A DNA stretch of 64,000 bases from Leclercia pneumoniae (GCF_017348915.1 NZ_CP071383.1:1984001-2048000), one strand, 5' to 3'; shown: positions 50,167 to 58,846, counted from the stretch's first letter. A program made the numbers and translations. Notes: a model not told the origin generated them from the letters alone.

Positions 50167-50259
50167 ATGAAAAGTATCGTCATCCAGACCCCTGAAAAGC
50201 TGGTTATTGAAGAGCGACCGCGGGCAGAGCCCGCGGCCGGGGAGGTGCGGGTTCAGGTC
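50167..50259 (+). pseudogene. rspB: rspB, 5' fragment (31 codons)
   Basis: The ATG at 50167, eleven bases after rspA, begins MKSIVIQTPEKLVIEERPRA then EPAAGEVRVQV, the N-terminus of the zinc-dependent starvation-sensing dehydrogenase RspB (about 340 residues). After about base 50259 the sequence becomes that of a minus-strand phage methyltransferase. The fused frame runs on to 50499 without any RspB similarity, so the dehydrogenase is lost (no Zn site or NAD domain remains). Confidence 0.85.
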
Positions 50260-50804
50260 GATGCCGATGAAGTTGAAACCTTCCTCGATGGCCGCCCGGC
50301 CAGTGCTACCACTCCCCATCCACGGATCCAGCACGGTACCGCCAGGCGGAGTAATCAGCTTGCAGAGATAGCTCATCAGGGCGATCGGCTTAACGGTTGG
50401 GTGATTGTTCTTCGCACCTTTGGTGCGTCCGGCACCGGCGCGCGGGTCGTTAATTCCAACGCTTCCCTCTTTGCGGCCGCCGGTCATGTCGCTGGCTGAC
50501 GTGGCTATAAATCTCTCGAGGCCTTCATCACGCTCTTTCGGTTTGACCTTGGCGCAGTAAAAGAAACGCGCCGCGCTTCCCTTGTCGCCGTGGTGGACGG
50601 TGGCAACACGATTTCCCAATCCAAGCACGTGGCCCGTTGACGCTGCTGACGGTTCATTTCCTGTTACAGGTGCCGCTGCCCTAGCATTGGCGGGGAAGCA
50701 GGAGATCACCTCATCGCTTCCGTCGTGAATGATATTTGCCGGCCAGCGTCCCTCTGGCGCCTGTTCGTAGTCTCCAACCGGGTCGGTACCGTCACGCTGA
50801 TGTG
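50260..50804 (-). pseudogene. Phage-type site-specific DNA methyltransferase, internal fragment
   Basis: A minus-strand frame reads RWPANIIHDGSDEVISCFPA, RFFYCAKVKPKERDEGLERF, KNNHPTVKPIALMSYLCKLI and TVLDPWMGSGSTGRAAIEEG, i.e. the C-terminal half of a beta-class DNA (N6-adenine or N4-cytosine) methyltransferase as found in prophages. The AdoMet motif DPWMGSGSTG is present, but the catalytic DPPY-type motif lies in the missing N-terminal part. The right side is cut by the IS3-family element (50805) and the left side by the rspB junction at about 50259. It is non-functional. Confidence 0.8.
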
Positions 50805-50867
50805 TGAATCGCCACGGGTTTAACAGACACCTCAGAGTCATTTAAGATGACTTAAAGAGAGGTGCCC

Positions 50868-51146
50868 ATGAGCGGTAAGCGTTATCCCGAAGAGTTTAAA
50901 ATTGAAGCGGTAAAACAGGTTGTTGATCGCGGCCATTCTGTTTCCAGCGTGGCAACACGTCTCGGTATCACCACCCACAGTCTTTATGCCTGGATAAAGG
51001 CATATGGCCCGGATTCCTCAACCAATAAAGTCCAGTCAGACGCTCAGGCTGAGATCCGACGCCTCCAGAAAGAGCTGAAGCGGGTTACCGACGAACGGGA
51101 CATATTAAAAAAAGCCGCGGCGTACTTCGCAAAGCTGTCCGACTGA
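50868..51146 (+). CDS. IS3-family transposase OrfA
   Basis: Helix-turn-helix protein of about 92 residues (from the ATG at 50868) that binds the IS ends. It contains KIEAVKQVVDRGHSVSSVAT and LGITTHSLYAWIKAYGP, then a leucine-zipper-like AQAEIRRLQKELKRVTDERD. The end of the gene holds an A7 run (51107-51113, in ILKKAAAYF), the usual slippery site at which -1 frameshifting makes the OrfAB transposase. In-frame ATG at 50862 is also possible. Confidence 0.9.
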   Translation: MSGKRYPEEFKIEAVKQVVDRGHSVSSVATRLGITTHSLYAWIKAYGPDSSTNKVQSDAQAEIRRLQKELKRVTDERDILKKAAAYFAKLSD

Positions 51147-52015
51147 GGTACGCCTTTATCCGTGACAACACCTATTGCTGGCCTGTCCGACTGCTTTGTC
51201 GGGTGCTGGATGTGCATCCGAGTGGTTTTTACGCCTGGCTTCAGCAGCCGGATTCACGGCGGCATCATGCTGACCTGAGGCTGACGGGGCTGATAAAGCA
51301 GTTCTGGCTGGAGTCGGGTTGCGTTTATGGTTATCGCAAGATCCACCTCGACCTGCGGGATACCGGACAACAGTGCGGAGTTAACCGTGTCTGGCGACTG
51401 ATGAAGCGTGCCGGGATAAGGGCTCAGGTCGGGTACCGTAGCCCACGGGCACGTAAGGGTGAAACCAGCATCGTGACGCCCAACAGGCTCCAGCGGCAGT
51501 TCAACCCGGAAGCACCGGATGAGCGTTGGGTAACGGACATCACCTACATCCGGACTCACGAAGGCTGGCTGTATCTGGCTGTGGTTGTTGACCTGTTCTC
51601 GCGCAAAGTTATTGGCTGGTCAATGCAGCCCCGGATGACAAAGGATATTGTCCTGAATGCACTTCTGATGGCCGTGTGGCGACGTAATCCTCAAAAGCAG
51701 GTGCTGGTTCATTCTGATCAAGGCAGTCAGTACACAAGCTATGAGTGGCAGTCGTTCCTGAAATCACACGGGCTGGAGGGCAGTATGAGCCGTCGCGGTA
51801 ACTGTCATGACAACGCAGTCGCAGAAAGTTTTTTCCAGCTACTGAAACGTGAACGGATAAAGAAAAAGATCTACGGAACGCGAGAAGAAGCTCGCGGTGA
51901 TATTTTTGATTACATCGAAATGTTTTATAACAGTAAGCGTCGGCATGGTTCGAGTGATCATATGCCACCAACTGAATACGAAAAACAATATTATCAGCGG
52001 CTCGGAAGTGTCTAG
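51107..52015 (+). CDS. IS3-family transposase OrfB (rve/DDE), expressed by frameshift as OrfAB
   Basis: DDE integrase-type catalytic domain. The frame is open from the A7 slip site (KKSRGVLRKAVRLRYAFIRD) to 52015; an internal GTG start at 51203 would give 270 residues. Catalytic residues are readable: first Asp in DERWVTDITYIRTHEGWLYL, second in VHSDQGSQYTS, Glu in NCHDNAVAESFFQLLKRE. The copy appears intact, so the element may still be active. Confidence 0.88.
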   Translation, partial: KKSRGVLRKAVRLRYAFIRDNTYCWPVRLLCRVLDVHPSGFYAWLQQPDSRRHHADLRLTGLIKQFWLESGCVYGYRKIHLDLRDTGQQCGVNRVWRLMKRAGIRAQVGYRSPRARKGETSIVTPNRLQRQFNPEAPDERWVTDITYIRTHEGWLYLAVVVDLFSRKVIGWSMQPRMTKDIVLNALLMAVWRRNPQKQVLVHSDQGSQYTSYEWQSFLKSHGLEGSMSRRGNCHDNAVAESFFQLLKRERIKKKIYGTREEARGDIFDYIEMFYNSKRRHGSSDHMPPTEYEKQYYQRLGSV

Positions 52016-52113
52016 ATTATCTGTGGCGATTCAGTCGCTTCACTGTTTCATCCTGTCCAGCCCAGGAAAAAAATGCCAGAAGATGCCTGAGATAAGCCGG
52101 TAATGACTCCAAC

Positions 52114-52617
52114 TTATTGATAGTGTTTTATGTTCAGATAATGCCCGATGACTTTGTCATGCAGCTCCACCGATTTTGAGAACGACAGCGACTTCCGTCC
52201 CAGCCGTGCCAGGTGCTGCCTCAGATTCAGGTTATGCCGCTCAATTCGCTGCGTATATCGCTTGCTGATTACGTGCAGCTTTCCCTTCAGGCGGGATTCA
52301 TACAGCGGCCAGCCATCCGTCATCCATATCACCACGTCAAAGGGTGACAGCAGGCTCATAAGACGCCCCAGCGTCGCCATAGTGCGTTCACCGAATACGT
52401 GCGCAACAACCGTCTTCCGGAGCCTGTCATACGCGTAAAACAGCCAGCGCTGGAGCGATTTAGCCCCGACATAGCCCCACTGTTCGTCCATTTCCGCGCA
52501 GACGATGACGTCACTGCCCGGCTGTATGCGCGAGGTTACCGACTGCGGCCTGAGTTTTTTAAGTGACGTAAAATCGTGTTGAGGCCAACGCCCATAATGC
52601 GGGCGGTTGCCCGGCAT
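52114..52617 (-). CDS. insB: IS1 transposase InsB
   Basis: The second IS1 reading frame, 167 residues, made as an InsAB' fusion by -1 frameshifting in an A-run (about 52560). It carries the DDE-type catalytic part with [20 protein letters not shown] and [20 protein letters not shown]. The frame is intact, so the copy may be active. The InsAB fusion is the functional transposase. Confidence 0.93.
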
Positions 52618-52811
52618 CCAACGCCATTCATGGCCATATCAATGATTTTCTGGTGCGTACCGGGTTGAGAAGCGGTGTAAGTGAACTGCAGTTGCCATGT
52701 TTTACGGCAGTGAGAGCAGAGATAGCGCTGATGTCCGGCGGTGCTTTTGCCGTTACGCACCACCCCGTCAGTAGCTGAACAGGAGGGACAGCTGATAGAA
52801 ACAGAAGCCAC
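52536..52811 (-). CDS. insA: IS1 protein InsA
   Basis: DNA-binding repressor/partner of 91 residues with a zinc-ribbon ([20 protein letters not shown], then CSHCRKTW) and a helix-turn-helix ([20 protein letters not shown]). It starts at ATG 52811 and overlaps insB. Alone it represses IS1 transcription; with frameshifting it becomes the InsAB transposase. Confidence 0.93.
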
Positions 52812-53092
52812 TGGAGCACCTCAAAAACACCATCATACACTAAATCAGTAAGTTGGCAGCATCACCAGATAAGCCTTAACTGTGGCTGGTGAATGGTACC
52901 TGTCGGCTCGGCACGCATAAACCGTCAACGATAAATGTGGCAACCCTTGAGAATCTGTCACATGAAAGAGAAAATCACCGCTACCGCGACGTAACCGAAA
53001 CATATATACCTCTCCTCTAATGCTGGCAGCATATGACAGATGTACTGATGTAACTGGATTTTTGATTGAGTGTAGAACAGCAGTGTTACACA

Positions 53093-53923
53093 GCAAAGCT
53101 GGCGAATCATGCGGCAAAAAAATGGCAGACCCAGACGGGCGGCGTGCTGGACCTGTCGAATATTGATCGTCAGCGCAGGCTGATGGCCGCGCTGCCAGTC
53201 GAGGAGGTCTGGGGCGTGGGGCGACGCATCGGCAAACGGCTGGAGGCGATGGGGATCCGCACGGCGCTGGATCTGGCCGATACCCACATCGGGGTGATCC
53301 GCAAACATTTCAGCGTGGTGCTGGAGCGTACCGTGCGGGAGCTGCGCGGGGAATCGTGTCTGGGGTTTGAAGAATTTGTTCCCGACAAGCAGGAGATCGT
53401 CTGCTCGCGCTCCTTTGGTGAGTGGGTGAGCGACTATGAGTCAATGCGCCAGGCGATATGCAGCTATGCCTTTCGCGCGGCGGAAAAGCTGCGTAAAGAG
53501 CATCAGTACTGCCAGTTTATCTCCGCCTTTGTGAAAACTTCGCCCTTTGCCCTGAACGAGCCCTATTACGGGAACAGCGCCTCGGTAAAATTGCTGACGC
53601 CCACCCAGGACAGCCGTGACATCATCAACGCGGCGACCCGCTGTCTGGATAAAATCTGGCGAGAAGGGCATCGCTATCAAAAAGCGGGGGTGATGCTGGG
53701 CGATTTTTTCAGCGTTGGTGTGGCGCAACTGAATCTCTTTGATGAAGCGCCGCCCCGGCATAACAGCGAAGCGCTAATGACGATAATGGATAAGATGAAT
53801 GAGAAAGGGCGCGGCACGCTCTATTTTGCCGGGCAGGGGATTCAGCAGCAGTGGCAGATGAAGCGGGAGATGCTCTCACCGCGGTATACCACCCGAATAG
53901 GGGATTTGCTGCACTGTCGTTAA
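53093..53923 (+). pseudogene. umuC: umuC, 3' part (DNA polymerase V catalytic subunit without catalytic N-terminus)
   Basis: From 53093 to the TAA at 53923 the protein matches E. coli UmuC from about residue 146 (AKLANHAAKKWQ) to the end (276 residues kept of about 422). The catalytic acidic residues Asp6, Asp101 and Glu102 are all in the lost part, so it cannot be an active polymerase. The retained pieces are the thumb, little finger (LELTPTQDSRDI-like KLLTPTQDSRDIINAATRCL) and the beta-clamp motif QLNLFDEAPP. Upstream sequence is a foreign stretch whose first base pair of difference is at about 53092. umuD is not nearby. Confidence 0.85.
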
Positions 53924-53979
53924 ATCGATGAGTGCCATCCAGGCTCGCCGCACAGGCGGACGTGAGAAGACGATACTCA

Positions 53980-54010
53980 AAGCCCTACGCCCGGTACTGG
54001 CGTAGGGCTT
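53980..54010. terminator. Strong hairpin between umuC and the zinc dehydrogenase
   Basis: A perfect 12-bp stem, AAGCCCTACGCC with GGCGTAGGGCTT, around CGGTACT lies between convergent stops at 53923 and 54034. No T-run is evident, so it could be a terminator or a repeat element. Confidence 0.6.
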
Positions 54011-54033
54011 ATCCATGACAGGGCCGACAGGAC

Positions 54034-55227
54034 TCAGACTGTCGCCTTTCCGGTTGCCATGCCTGGCACCAGGATGATTTTGCGACACATCTCCTCTTTC
54101 TTTTCAAAGATCTCATACCCGCGTGCCGCCTCTTCCAGAGGAAGATGATGGGTAACAATCTCTTCTGGCGTCAGCAAGCCTTGCTCAATCAGATTTAATA
54201 AGTCCGGTAAATAGGCATGTACATGCGTCTGCCCCATTTTGAAGGTCAGCCCTTTATCGAACGCATCGCCAAACATAAACGCATGAATGAAACCGGCGTA
54301 TACGCCCGGCACGCTGACGATCCCGCCCCGGCGAACCGCGGCGATACACTGTCTTATCGCTTTCCCGCTGCTGCCTTCAATTTTCAGGTTACTGAGCACC
54401 GTCTCGGTGAGGCTGCCTTTCGCTTCAAAACCAACGGCGTCAATTACGGCATCGACGCCACGATGGCCCGCGGTGTTCTCAATAATCCACTGGGCCGGAT
54501 CGTCGTTTTTATCGAAATTGACAGGAATGGCACCATAACGCTGTTTCGCAAATTCGAGCCGGTAGTCGTTATGATCGATGATGAAAATCTGCTCTGCGCC
54601 ACTGAGGCGGGCACAGGCTGCGCTTAAGAGCCCGACAGGCCCGGCACCATAGATCGCCACGCTTGAACCCTGCGTGACTTCGGCATTCTTAACCGCTTGC
54701 CAGGCGGTAGGCAGAATATCTGAAAGGAAAAGCACTTTTTCATCGGACAGGGTGTCAGGGACTTTAAATGGCCCGGTATTAGCCTTCGGCACCCGGACAT
54801 ATTCCGCCTGACCACCGGGGATGCCACCATACATATCGCTATAACCAAACAGCGCGGCGGGCGGGGTAATGCCCTTACGGTTTAGTATTGCGCCCCTGCC
54901 GCTGTTGGTACTTTCACATGCCGCGTATTGATGCAGATGGCAGAAGAAGCAATCGCCGCAGGCGATAACAAACGGCACCACCACCCGATCGCCTTTTCGC
55001 ACCGCAGTGACCTGTGACCCGGTTTCAACGACTTCACCCATAAATTCATGGCCAAAGATATCGCCATGGTGGGTGCCGGGAATTTTTCCGCGATACAAGT
55101 GAAGGTCTGAACCGCAGATGGCCGTCGCCGTCACGCGAAGGATAATGTCATCAGCTGCCTGCAGCCCAGGATCGGGCTGATTGTCGACGCTGACATGATG
55201 AGGACCATGGTAGGTAAGTGCTTTCAT
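54034..55227 (-). CDS. Zinc-dependent (formaldehyde dehydrogenase-like) alcohol dehydrogenase
   Basis: Medium-chain, zinc-containing dehydrogenase of 397 residues, resembling the glutathione-independent formaldehyde dehydrogenase group. The catalytic zinc ligands are in [11 protein letters not shown] (Cys) and [16 protein letters not shown] (His-Glu). The structural zinc loop is [16 protein letters not shown]. The NAD(H)-binding [14 protein letters not shown] is near residue 185 followed by [10 protein letters not shown]. The long insertion before residue 140 ([20 protein letters not shown]) is a feature of that subgroup. Natural substrate is not known. It is separated from the KGG-type gene by 500 bases and has no operon partner. 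Confidence 0.88.
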   Translation of the reverse strand: MKALTYHGPHHVSVDNQPDPGLQAADDIILRVTATAICGSDLHLYRGKIPGTHHGDIFGHEFMGEVVETGSQVTAVRKGDRVVVPFVIACGDCFFCHLHQYAACESTNSGRGAILNRKGITPPAALFGYSDMYGGIPGGQAEYVRVPKANTGPFKVPDTLSDEKVLFLSDILPTAWQAVKNAEVTQGSSVAIYGAGPVGLLSAACARLSGAEQIFIIDHNDYRLEFAKQRYGAIPVNFDKNDDPAQWIIENTAGHRGVDAVIDAVGFEAKGSLTETVLSNLKIEGSSGKAIRQCIAAVRRGGIVSVPGVYAGFIHAFMFGDAFDKGLTFKMGQTHVHAYLPDLLNLIEQGLLTPEEIVTHHLPLEEAARGYEIFEKKEEMCRKIILVPGMATGKATV

Positions 55228-55729
55228 TAATGATTCTCCAGTGAATATTCGATAGCGAGTTCAGGAGGAATATTCATTCAGGGATGCTGGCAGAATGAAT
55301 CTTATTAAATATAAAGCCTAGAGCAAAAGTGACGCATTCACCTAAAAAACCTGACGGGAGAGATTAACCTCTTTGTATTCAATGGCTTTCTGCAGCTTAA
55401 ATAATCCGTTATTAACGCAGCGGTAATATGGAAGTATTAAGCGAAGCGCAGATTGAGTTTGGGGATATTACCGCCTCCCTTTTAATTTAAGCATTCCAGC
55501 CATAAGAGTAATCCTAATATTCTGGCAACGAGCGAACCTCCGTGGCGGCATTTTATTAAAGCGATGCGGTAATGCGAGATATAATAAGAAAAGTCTGGTG
55601 CGCCTTAGCGAAATATAGAGTTGACTGTAGATAGATAGGGGCTAAATTTAACTATCGAACGACGAGCGATACAAATAAGCAGGTTTATTTGTATCTACTG
55701 ACATAAACGAAACGAAAGAGGTTTAAGAT
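55228..55729. promoter_or_regulatory. 502-bp intergenic region, divergent promoters of the dehydrogenase and yciG-like genes
   Basis: AT-rich with no good gene; a 20-codon frame at 55428 lacks a ribosome site. It must contain the promoters. The yciG-like promoter is probably RpoS-type by analogy with E. coli yciG; I did not find a clear -10/-35 set. Confidence 0.4.
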
Positions 55730-55915
55730 ATGGCAGAACATCGTGGTGGTTCCGGTAATTTCGCTGAAGACCGTGAAAAGGCATCTGAGGCCGGACGTAA
55801 AGGCGGTCAGCACAGCGGCGGGAGTTTCAAGAACGATCCGCAGCGTGCGTCGGAAGCAGGGAAAAAAGGGGGGCAGAACAGCCACAGCGGTGGCCGTAGC
55901 TCTGGTAAGTCATAA
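55730..55915 (+). CDS. yciG: YciG-like KGG stress protein
   Basis: Small hydrophilic protein of 61 residues with two copies of the KGG/con-10 stress motif: NFAEDREKASEAGRKGGQHS and FKNDPQRASEAGKKGGQNS. The first 40 residues are nearly the same as E. coli YciG (MAEHRGGSGNFAEDREKAS). Such proteins are RpoS-dependent and linked to stationary phase and, in E. coli, to motility at higher temperature. It is on its own here (no yciF/yciE neighbours). A strong terminator follows. Confidence 0.88.
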   Translation: MAEHRGGSGNFAEDREKASEAGRKGGQHSGGSFKNDPQRASEAGKKGGQNSHSGGRSSGKS

Positions 55916-55944
55916 TTCCCTGAACTGATAGTGATATCAGATAA

Positions 55945-55976
55945 AAAACTGCGAGTCTTTCGGCTCGCAGTTTTAA
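55945..55976 (+). terminator. Terminator of the yciG-like gene
   Basis: ACTGCGAG and CTCGCAGT form an 8-bp stem with an A-tract before and a T-tract after, 30 bases past the stop. It is also usable from the opposite side. Confidence 0.85.
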
Positions 55977-56017
55977 TTTGTGCAGGCAGAAACTTTTAAT
56001 CAAATGAATGAAACTCT

Positions 56018-56560
56018 TTAAGTCACTTGACCATAGTACCAGCGTTCTCCCGTGAACCACTCATCCCGATCTTCACTTCCATAATAAGCGAGTGAGATGC
56101 CTATTTCCTGTACGTTATCTGGCAAAACGAGTCCCCATTCGGCTGCAAGGCTACGATCTTTGATCAAAGCGGAAGCACCATTCTCAGAACGATCTTCAGT
56201 TATAAAGCCTTGATAATATTCTTCGGAGCGATAAAGACAGACCTCGCTTGTAAACATATCCGGCAGACATACTACAGCGGTAATTCGAGGCCTATAATTT
56301 ATACTGGCAGTAGCAGTTATAAGGTTTGAACAAGCATTAATTAAAGCTTGTGCACAAGCTGCTTTAGTTTTAAACGTGCTGTATTTCCCCTCAACGAGAT
56401 TGATACCCACTGGGATTTTGAAATTCCAGTAATGCTGTTCTTCTGGAAAGACGCTACGTTCAAGGTTATGAAAAGTACCAGCCCAACGATTAAGCGCTTT
56501 TATGCGTCGAGGTATATTTCTGACTTTGGTTCTATAATCTCTATTAAGTCGTCTACTCAT
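56018..56560 (-). CDS. Hypothetical protein (possibly DUF3916 family)
   Basis: 180 residues, predicted cytoplasmic, without signal peptide or membrane segment. The N-terminus is very basic (MSRRLNRDYRTKVRNIPRRI), followed by WAGTFHNLERSVFPEEQHYW. The C-terminal half is mixed and ends GERWYYGQVT. The start region with RRIKALNRWAGTFH recalls the DUF3916 family, but I cannot confirm that. No operon partner. It lies in the accessory stretch, where AT content is higher than in the flanking core genes. Confidence 0.6.
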   Translation of the reverse strand: MSRRLNRDYRTKVRNIPRRIKALNRWAGTFHNLERSVFPEEQHYWNFKIPVGINLVEGKYSTFKTKAACAQALINACSNLITATASINYRPRITAVVCLPDMFTSEVCLYRSEEYYQGFITEDRSENGASALIKDRSLAAEWGLVLPDNVQEIGISLAYYGSEDRDEWFTGERWYYGQVT

Positions 56561-56622
56561 GAATAATGTACCTATTATCTACCTCAACGATTCACGTTCT
56601 GCCTTCTATACAAGATATTGCC

Positions 56623-57393
56623 TTAACATTTATACCGTCCAGGCGTCACGCCAAATACACGGCGAAATAGGGCAATAAAAGCGCTCACATTGTCATAGCC
56701 CAGATCCAGCGCGATTGCCGTTACAGGCTGGCCCGCAGCCAAAAGCTCGAGAGCCCTGAGCAAGCGCACGCGTTGTCGCCATTCAGTGAAATTAAAGCCA
56801 GTTTCAGCGCTGAATCGCCGCGTGATCGTCCGTGGCGATGTCCCGGCCCAGGCTGCCCACTCTTCAAGACTGCGGTTATCGTCTGGCCGTTCTGAAAGAG
56901 CGCGTGCAATCTTGCGGAGTCGGACATCCTTGGGCATTGGCAGACCGAGATGAGTCAGCGGAAGCGATTGGATCTCGTCAAGAATGACACCGGCCAACCG
57001 TGCCTGCGATGCAGTAAAAGCATTTCCTTTCCAGCTCGCCGCCCGCATTACGGCTTCGCGCAGCAGGCCTGTAAAAGAGAAAATACAGGGTTTCTCAGGT
57101 AACTCTTTGCAGGCAGAAGCGGCGACATAGACACTCCAGCCTGAGTAGGGGCCATGCGAATATAAACCGTGCGGTAAAGCTGGAGGTGTCCAGACTGCAT
57201 GCGTTGCTGGCACTACCCAGAGACAATTACCGGCATCAACTGTTAGCAGTCCATGTTCGGCTCCCAGTAACTGTCCACGAGCATGGTGATGACGGGGTGT
57301 TTCCCTTACCACACCTGACTGGCTTATCGCGGCGAAGAGATCCGGTCCTTCATGAGAGGAAGCCAGAGATAATGGAATCAGGGGAACAGGCAT
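56623..57393 (-). CDS. AraC-family transcriptional regulator (NimR/RipA-like)
   Basis: Regulator of 256 residues. The N-terminal cupin part has the HHHARGQLLGAEHGLLTVDA pattern typical of the NimR/YeaM branch, and the C-terminal HTH_AraC domain (about 155-250) has two helix-turn-helix motifs: SLEEWAAWAGTSPRTITRRF and PVTAIALDLGYDNVSAFIAL then FRRVFGVTPGRYK. NimR relatives control nearby efflux pumps; here the divergent neighbour is an NTF2-like protein with only 94 bases between the starts, which is probably its target. Confidence 0.85.
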   Translation of the reverse strand: MPVPLIPLSLASSHEGPDLFAAISQSGVVRETPRHHHARGQLLGAEHGLLTVDAGNCLWVVPATHAVWTPPALPHGLYSHGPYSGWSVYVAASACKELPEKPCIFSFTGLLREAVMRAASWKGNAFTASQARLAGVILDEIQSLPLTHLGLPMPKDVRLRKIARALSERPDDNRSLEEWAAWAGTSPRTITRRFSAETGFNFTEWRQRVRLLRALELLAAGQPVTAIALDLGYDNVSAFIALFRRVFGVTPGRYKC

Positions 57394-57487
57394 ATTTGGC
57401 GCTTTAAGGGTATTGAATGTCTTTTATAACGCATCAAGGCCAGTAATTCGACTGTAAAATGCTCGCAACATTTAGTGAGGAGCACAC

Positions 57488-57880
57488 ATGGAAACCATTA
57501 CTATTGATAAGGTTCTGGATGAACTAATTAACCAGCAGAAGCTGCCCCTTGAAAAGGTCATTGATCGGTACTTTAGCCCCAGCTATCGGCAGCGTACAAA
57601 TGGCTGCTGGGAAGATCGTGAAGGGTTTGCTCAACATGCACGTAAGCTTCGGGAAATCTGCGCTTTTGCACGGATCGATGTACTTGACGAGCTTCGTGAA
57701 AGAAATCTTTACGCCACCAGGCACCGCGTACTGTGCACTAAGCGCGACGGTTCAGAAGTTGTCATGGAAGTCTATATGTTCGCAGAGACAGACGAGTCCG
57801 GTCGCTTCCTGCGGATTGAAGAAACCACGCTTATGCTTAAAGGTACAGAAAGCGATCACGATTTAGGGAGTGCTAAATAA
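57488..57880 (+). CDS. NTF2/SnoaL-like small protein
   Basis: A 130-residue protein predicted to have the nuclear-transport-factor-2-like (SnoaL) cone-shaped fold: N-terminal helix INQQKLPLEKVIDRYFSPSY, then EDREGFAQHARKLRE and beta strands HRVLCTKRDGSEVVMEVYMF and FLRIEETTLML. Such proteins act as cyclases, isomerases or binding proteins; no catalytic residue can be assigned. It is divergent from the AraC-type regulator. The start has AGTGAGGAGC as ribosome site. Confidence 0.65.
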   Translation: METITIDKVLDELINQQKLPLEKVIDRYFSPSYRQRTNGCWEDREGFAQHARKLREICAFARIDVLDELRERNLYATRHRVLCTKRDGSEVVMEVYMFAETDESGRFLRIEETTLMLKGTESDHDLGSAK

Positions 57881-58141
57881 GAGCCTTCAAAACAGCAATG
57901 AGGTAGATTTTTCGCACATAGCGGACCTGCAGCTCCGTATGTTCGTCCGCTTTGTGCCAGCAGCGGAAGTTACTCCCCATTCGGTATTAATCAATGCAGA
58001 GCAAATCAATCTACGACAAAGAAAATGAGAGGCTTATCACTACTCATATAAAAATTATTATAGTAAAGTGAACAGTTAATTTATAATTAATAAATCATTA
58101 GCATATTCATCAATGTTAATTTAAATGGCAGAATAATTACC

Positions 58142-58846
58142 ATGGAAAAAATCAAAGCTCCTTGTCCATACTGTAAAGGTGAAAAAAATCGCCAAACAAT
58201 AGGCTATAAAAAAAGAGAATGGAGTAAGGATGATGGGGGCAACTATTTTTGGGCTGAAAGTGAATGCAAATTATTAGAGTGCATGGGGTGCGACGGAATA
58301 TTTACATATATTAAATCCCGTCACAGTGAAGATTACGACTTTGAAAGAGACGAGTCAGGCTATGATTGTATGGTATATAACTATCATATATCAACATATC
58401 CTACGCAAGAGCAAGAAGAAATTAGACCCATTTGGTTTGGCGAGTTGTTAAGCAAAGATTATCAGCTGTATGTAATAATGAATGAAATGTACATTGCATT
58501 TCAAAATAAATCACTCATTTTAGCGGCAATTGGGCTTAGAACTATTTTTGACAGAACAGTTGAAGTTCTAAACATTCACCCAGGACATACATTAGGCCAG
58601 AAGGTTGACATTCTTAAAGAGGAAGGTTTTATTGGGGAAACAGAAAGGAGCCAACTTAAAATTGTAACCGAAGCTTGCAACTCAGCCGCACACAGGGCAT
58701 GGGCTCCAAACGAAGCTGAATTTAAATCACTTTTGGTAATTATAGAAAATTTTGTAATGCGAACAATACTAAAAGATGAGGGTATATTTAAGATTGCACA
58801 AAAATTACCTGAGAAACATCCAAGGCCTCCCAAAAAGCAAGAATAA
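58142..58846 (+). CDS. Zinc-ribbon plus DUF4145 protein
   Basis: AT-rich gene coding for 234 residues. The first 60 residues carry a zinc ribbon (APCPYCKGEKNR ... CKLLECMGCDGIF). The region about 115-220 resembles DUF4145: AIGLRTIFDRTVEVLNIHPG, TLGQKVDILKEEGFI and ACNSAAHRAWAPNEAEFKSL. DUF4145 is found in restriction and other defence-associated proteins and in stand-alone proteins of unknown role. No membrane segment. Low GC against the core genes suggests horizontal gain. No operon partner; the nearest right neighbour is a decayed integrase gene. Confidence 0.7.
   Translation: MEKIKAPCPYCKGEKNRQTIGYKKREWSKDDGGNYFWAESECKLLECMGCDGIFTYIKSRHSEDYDFERDESGYDCMVYNYHISTYPTQEQEEIRPIWFGELLSKDYQLYVIMNEMYIAFQNKSLILAAIGLRTIFDRTVEVLNIHPGHTLGQKVDILKEEGFIGETERSQLKIVTEACNSAAHRAWAPNEAEFKSLLVIIENFVMRTILKDEGIFKIAQKLPEKHPRPPKKQE

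Larger units (their letters stand above)
50805..52033 (+). mobile_element. IS3-family insertion sequence, 1229 bp
   Basis: The ends are imperfect inverted repeats of 25 bp beginning TGAATCGCCAC at 50805 and, as reverse complement, at 52033; they end in AGACA on both sides. It encodes OrfA and OrfB with a programmed-type frameshift. The flanking triplets are GTG on the left and GTC on the right, so no target-site duplication is visible. It joins the methyltransferase fragment to the recombinase fragment. Confidence 0.9.
52099..52866 (-). mobile_element. IS1, complete 768 bp, with 9-bp target duplication
   Basis: The left end begins GGTAATGACTCC and the right end closes with GGCAGCATCACC, the inverted repeats of IS1. 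Length is exactly 768 bp. The 9-bp sequence agataagcc is present on both sides (52090-52098 and 52867-52875), a clean target-site duplication showing a simple insertion. Confidence 0.97.
52034..53003 (-). pseudogene. Tyrosine recombinase, N-terminal fragment interrupted by IS1
   Basis: On the minus strand an ATG at 53003, behind AGGAGAGG, begins MFRLRRGSGDFLFHVTDSQG and runs to 52867, where IS1 interrupts it. If IS1 and one 9-bp duplication are removed, the frame continues across to 52034 as TVKAYLRHLLAFFSWAGQDE then TVKR. This is the usual SAM-like core-binding domain of phage-type integrases. The catalytic C-terminal part is lost at the IS3-family element end (52033). Coding bases are 53003-52867 and 52098-52034. 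Confidence 0.7.

Noticed and set aside
50259..50499. Reading the rspB start on to 50499 as a full protein
   Set aside because: After codon 31 the sequence is antisense to a methyltransferase and has no dehydrogenase features.
53016..53116. Minus-strand longer start (from 53117) for the recombinase fragment
   Set aside because: The AGGAGAGG site directly precedes the ATG at 53003, and the extra residues have no resemblance to integrases.
55428..55490. 20-codon frame upstream of the yciG-like gene
   Set aside because: No ribosome site or conservation clue; too short to support.
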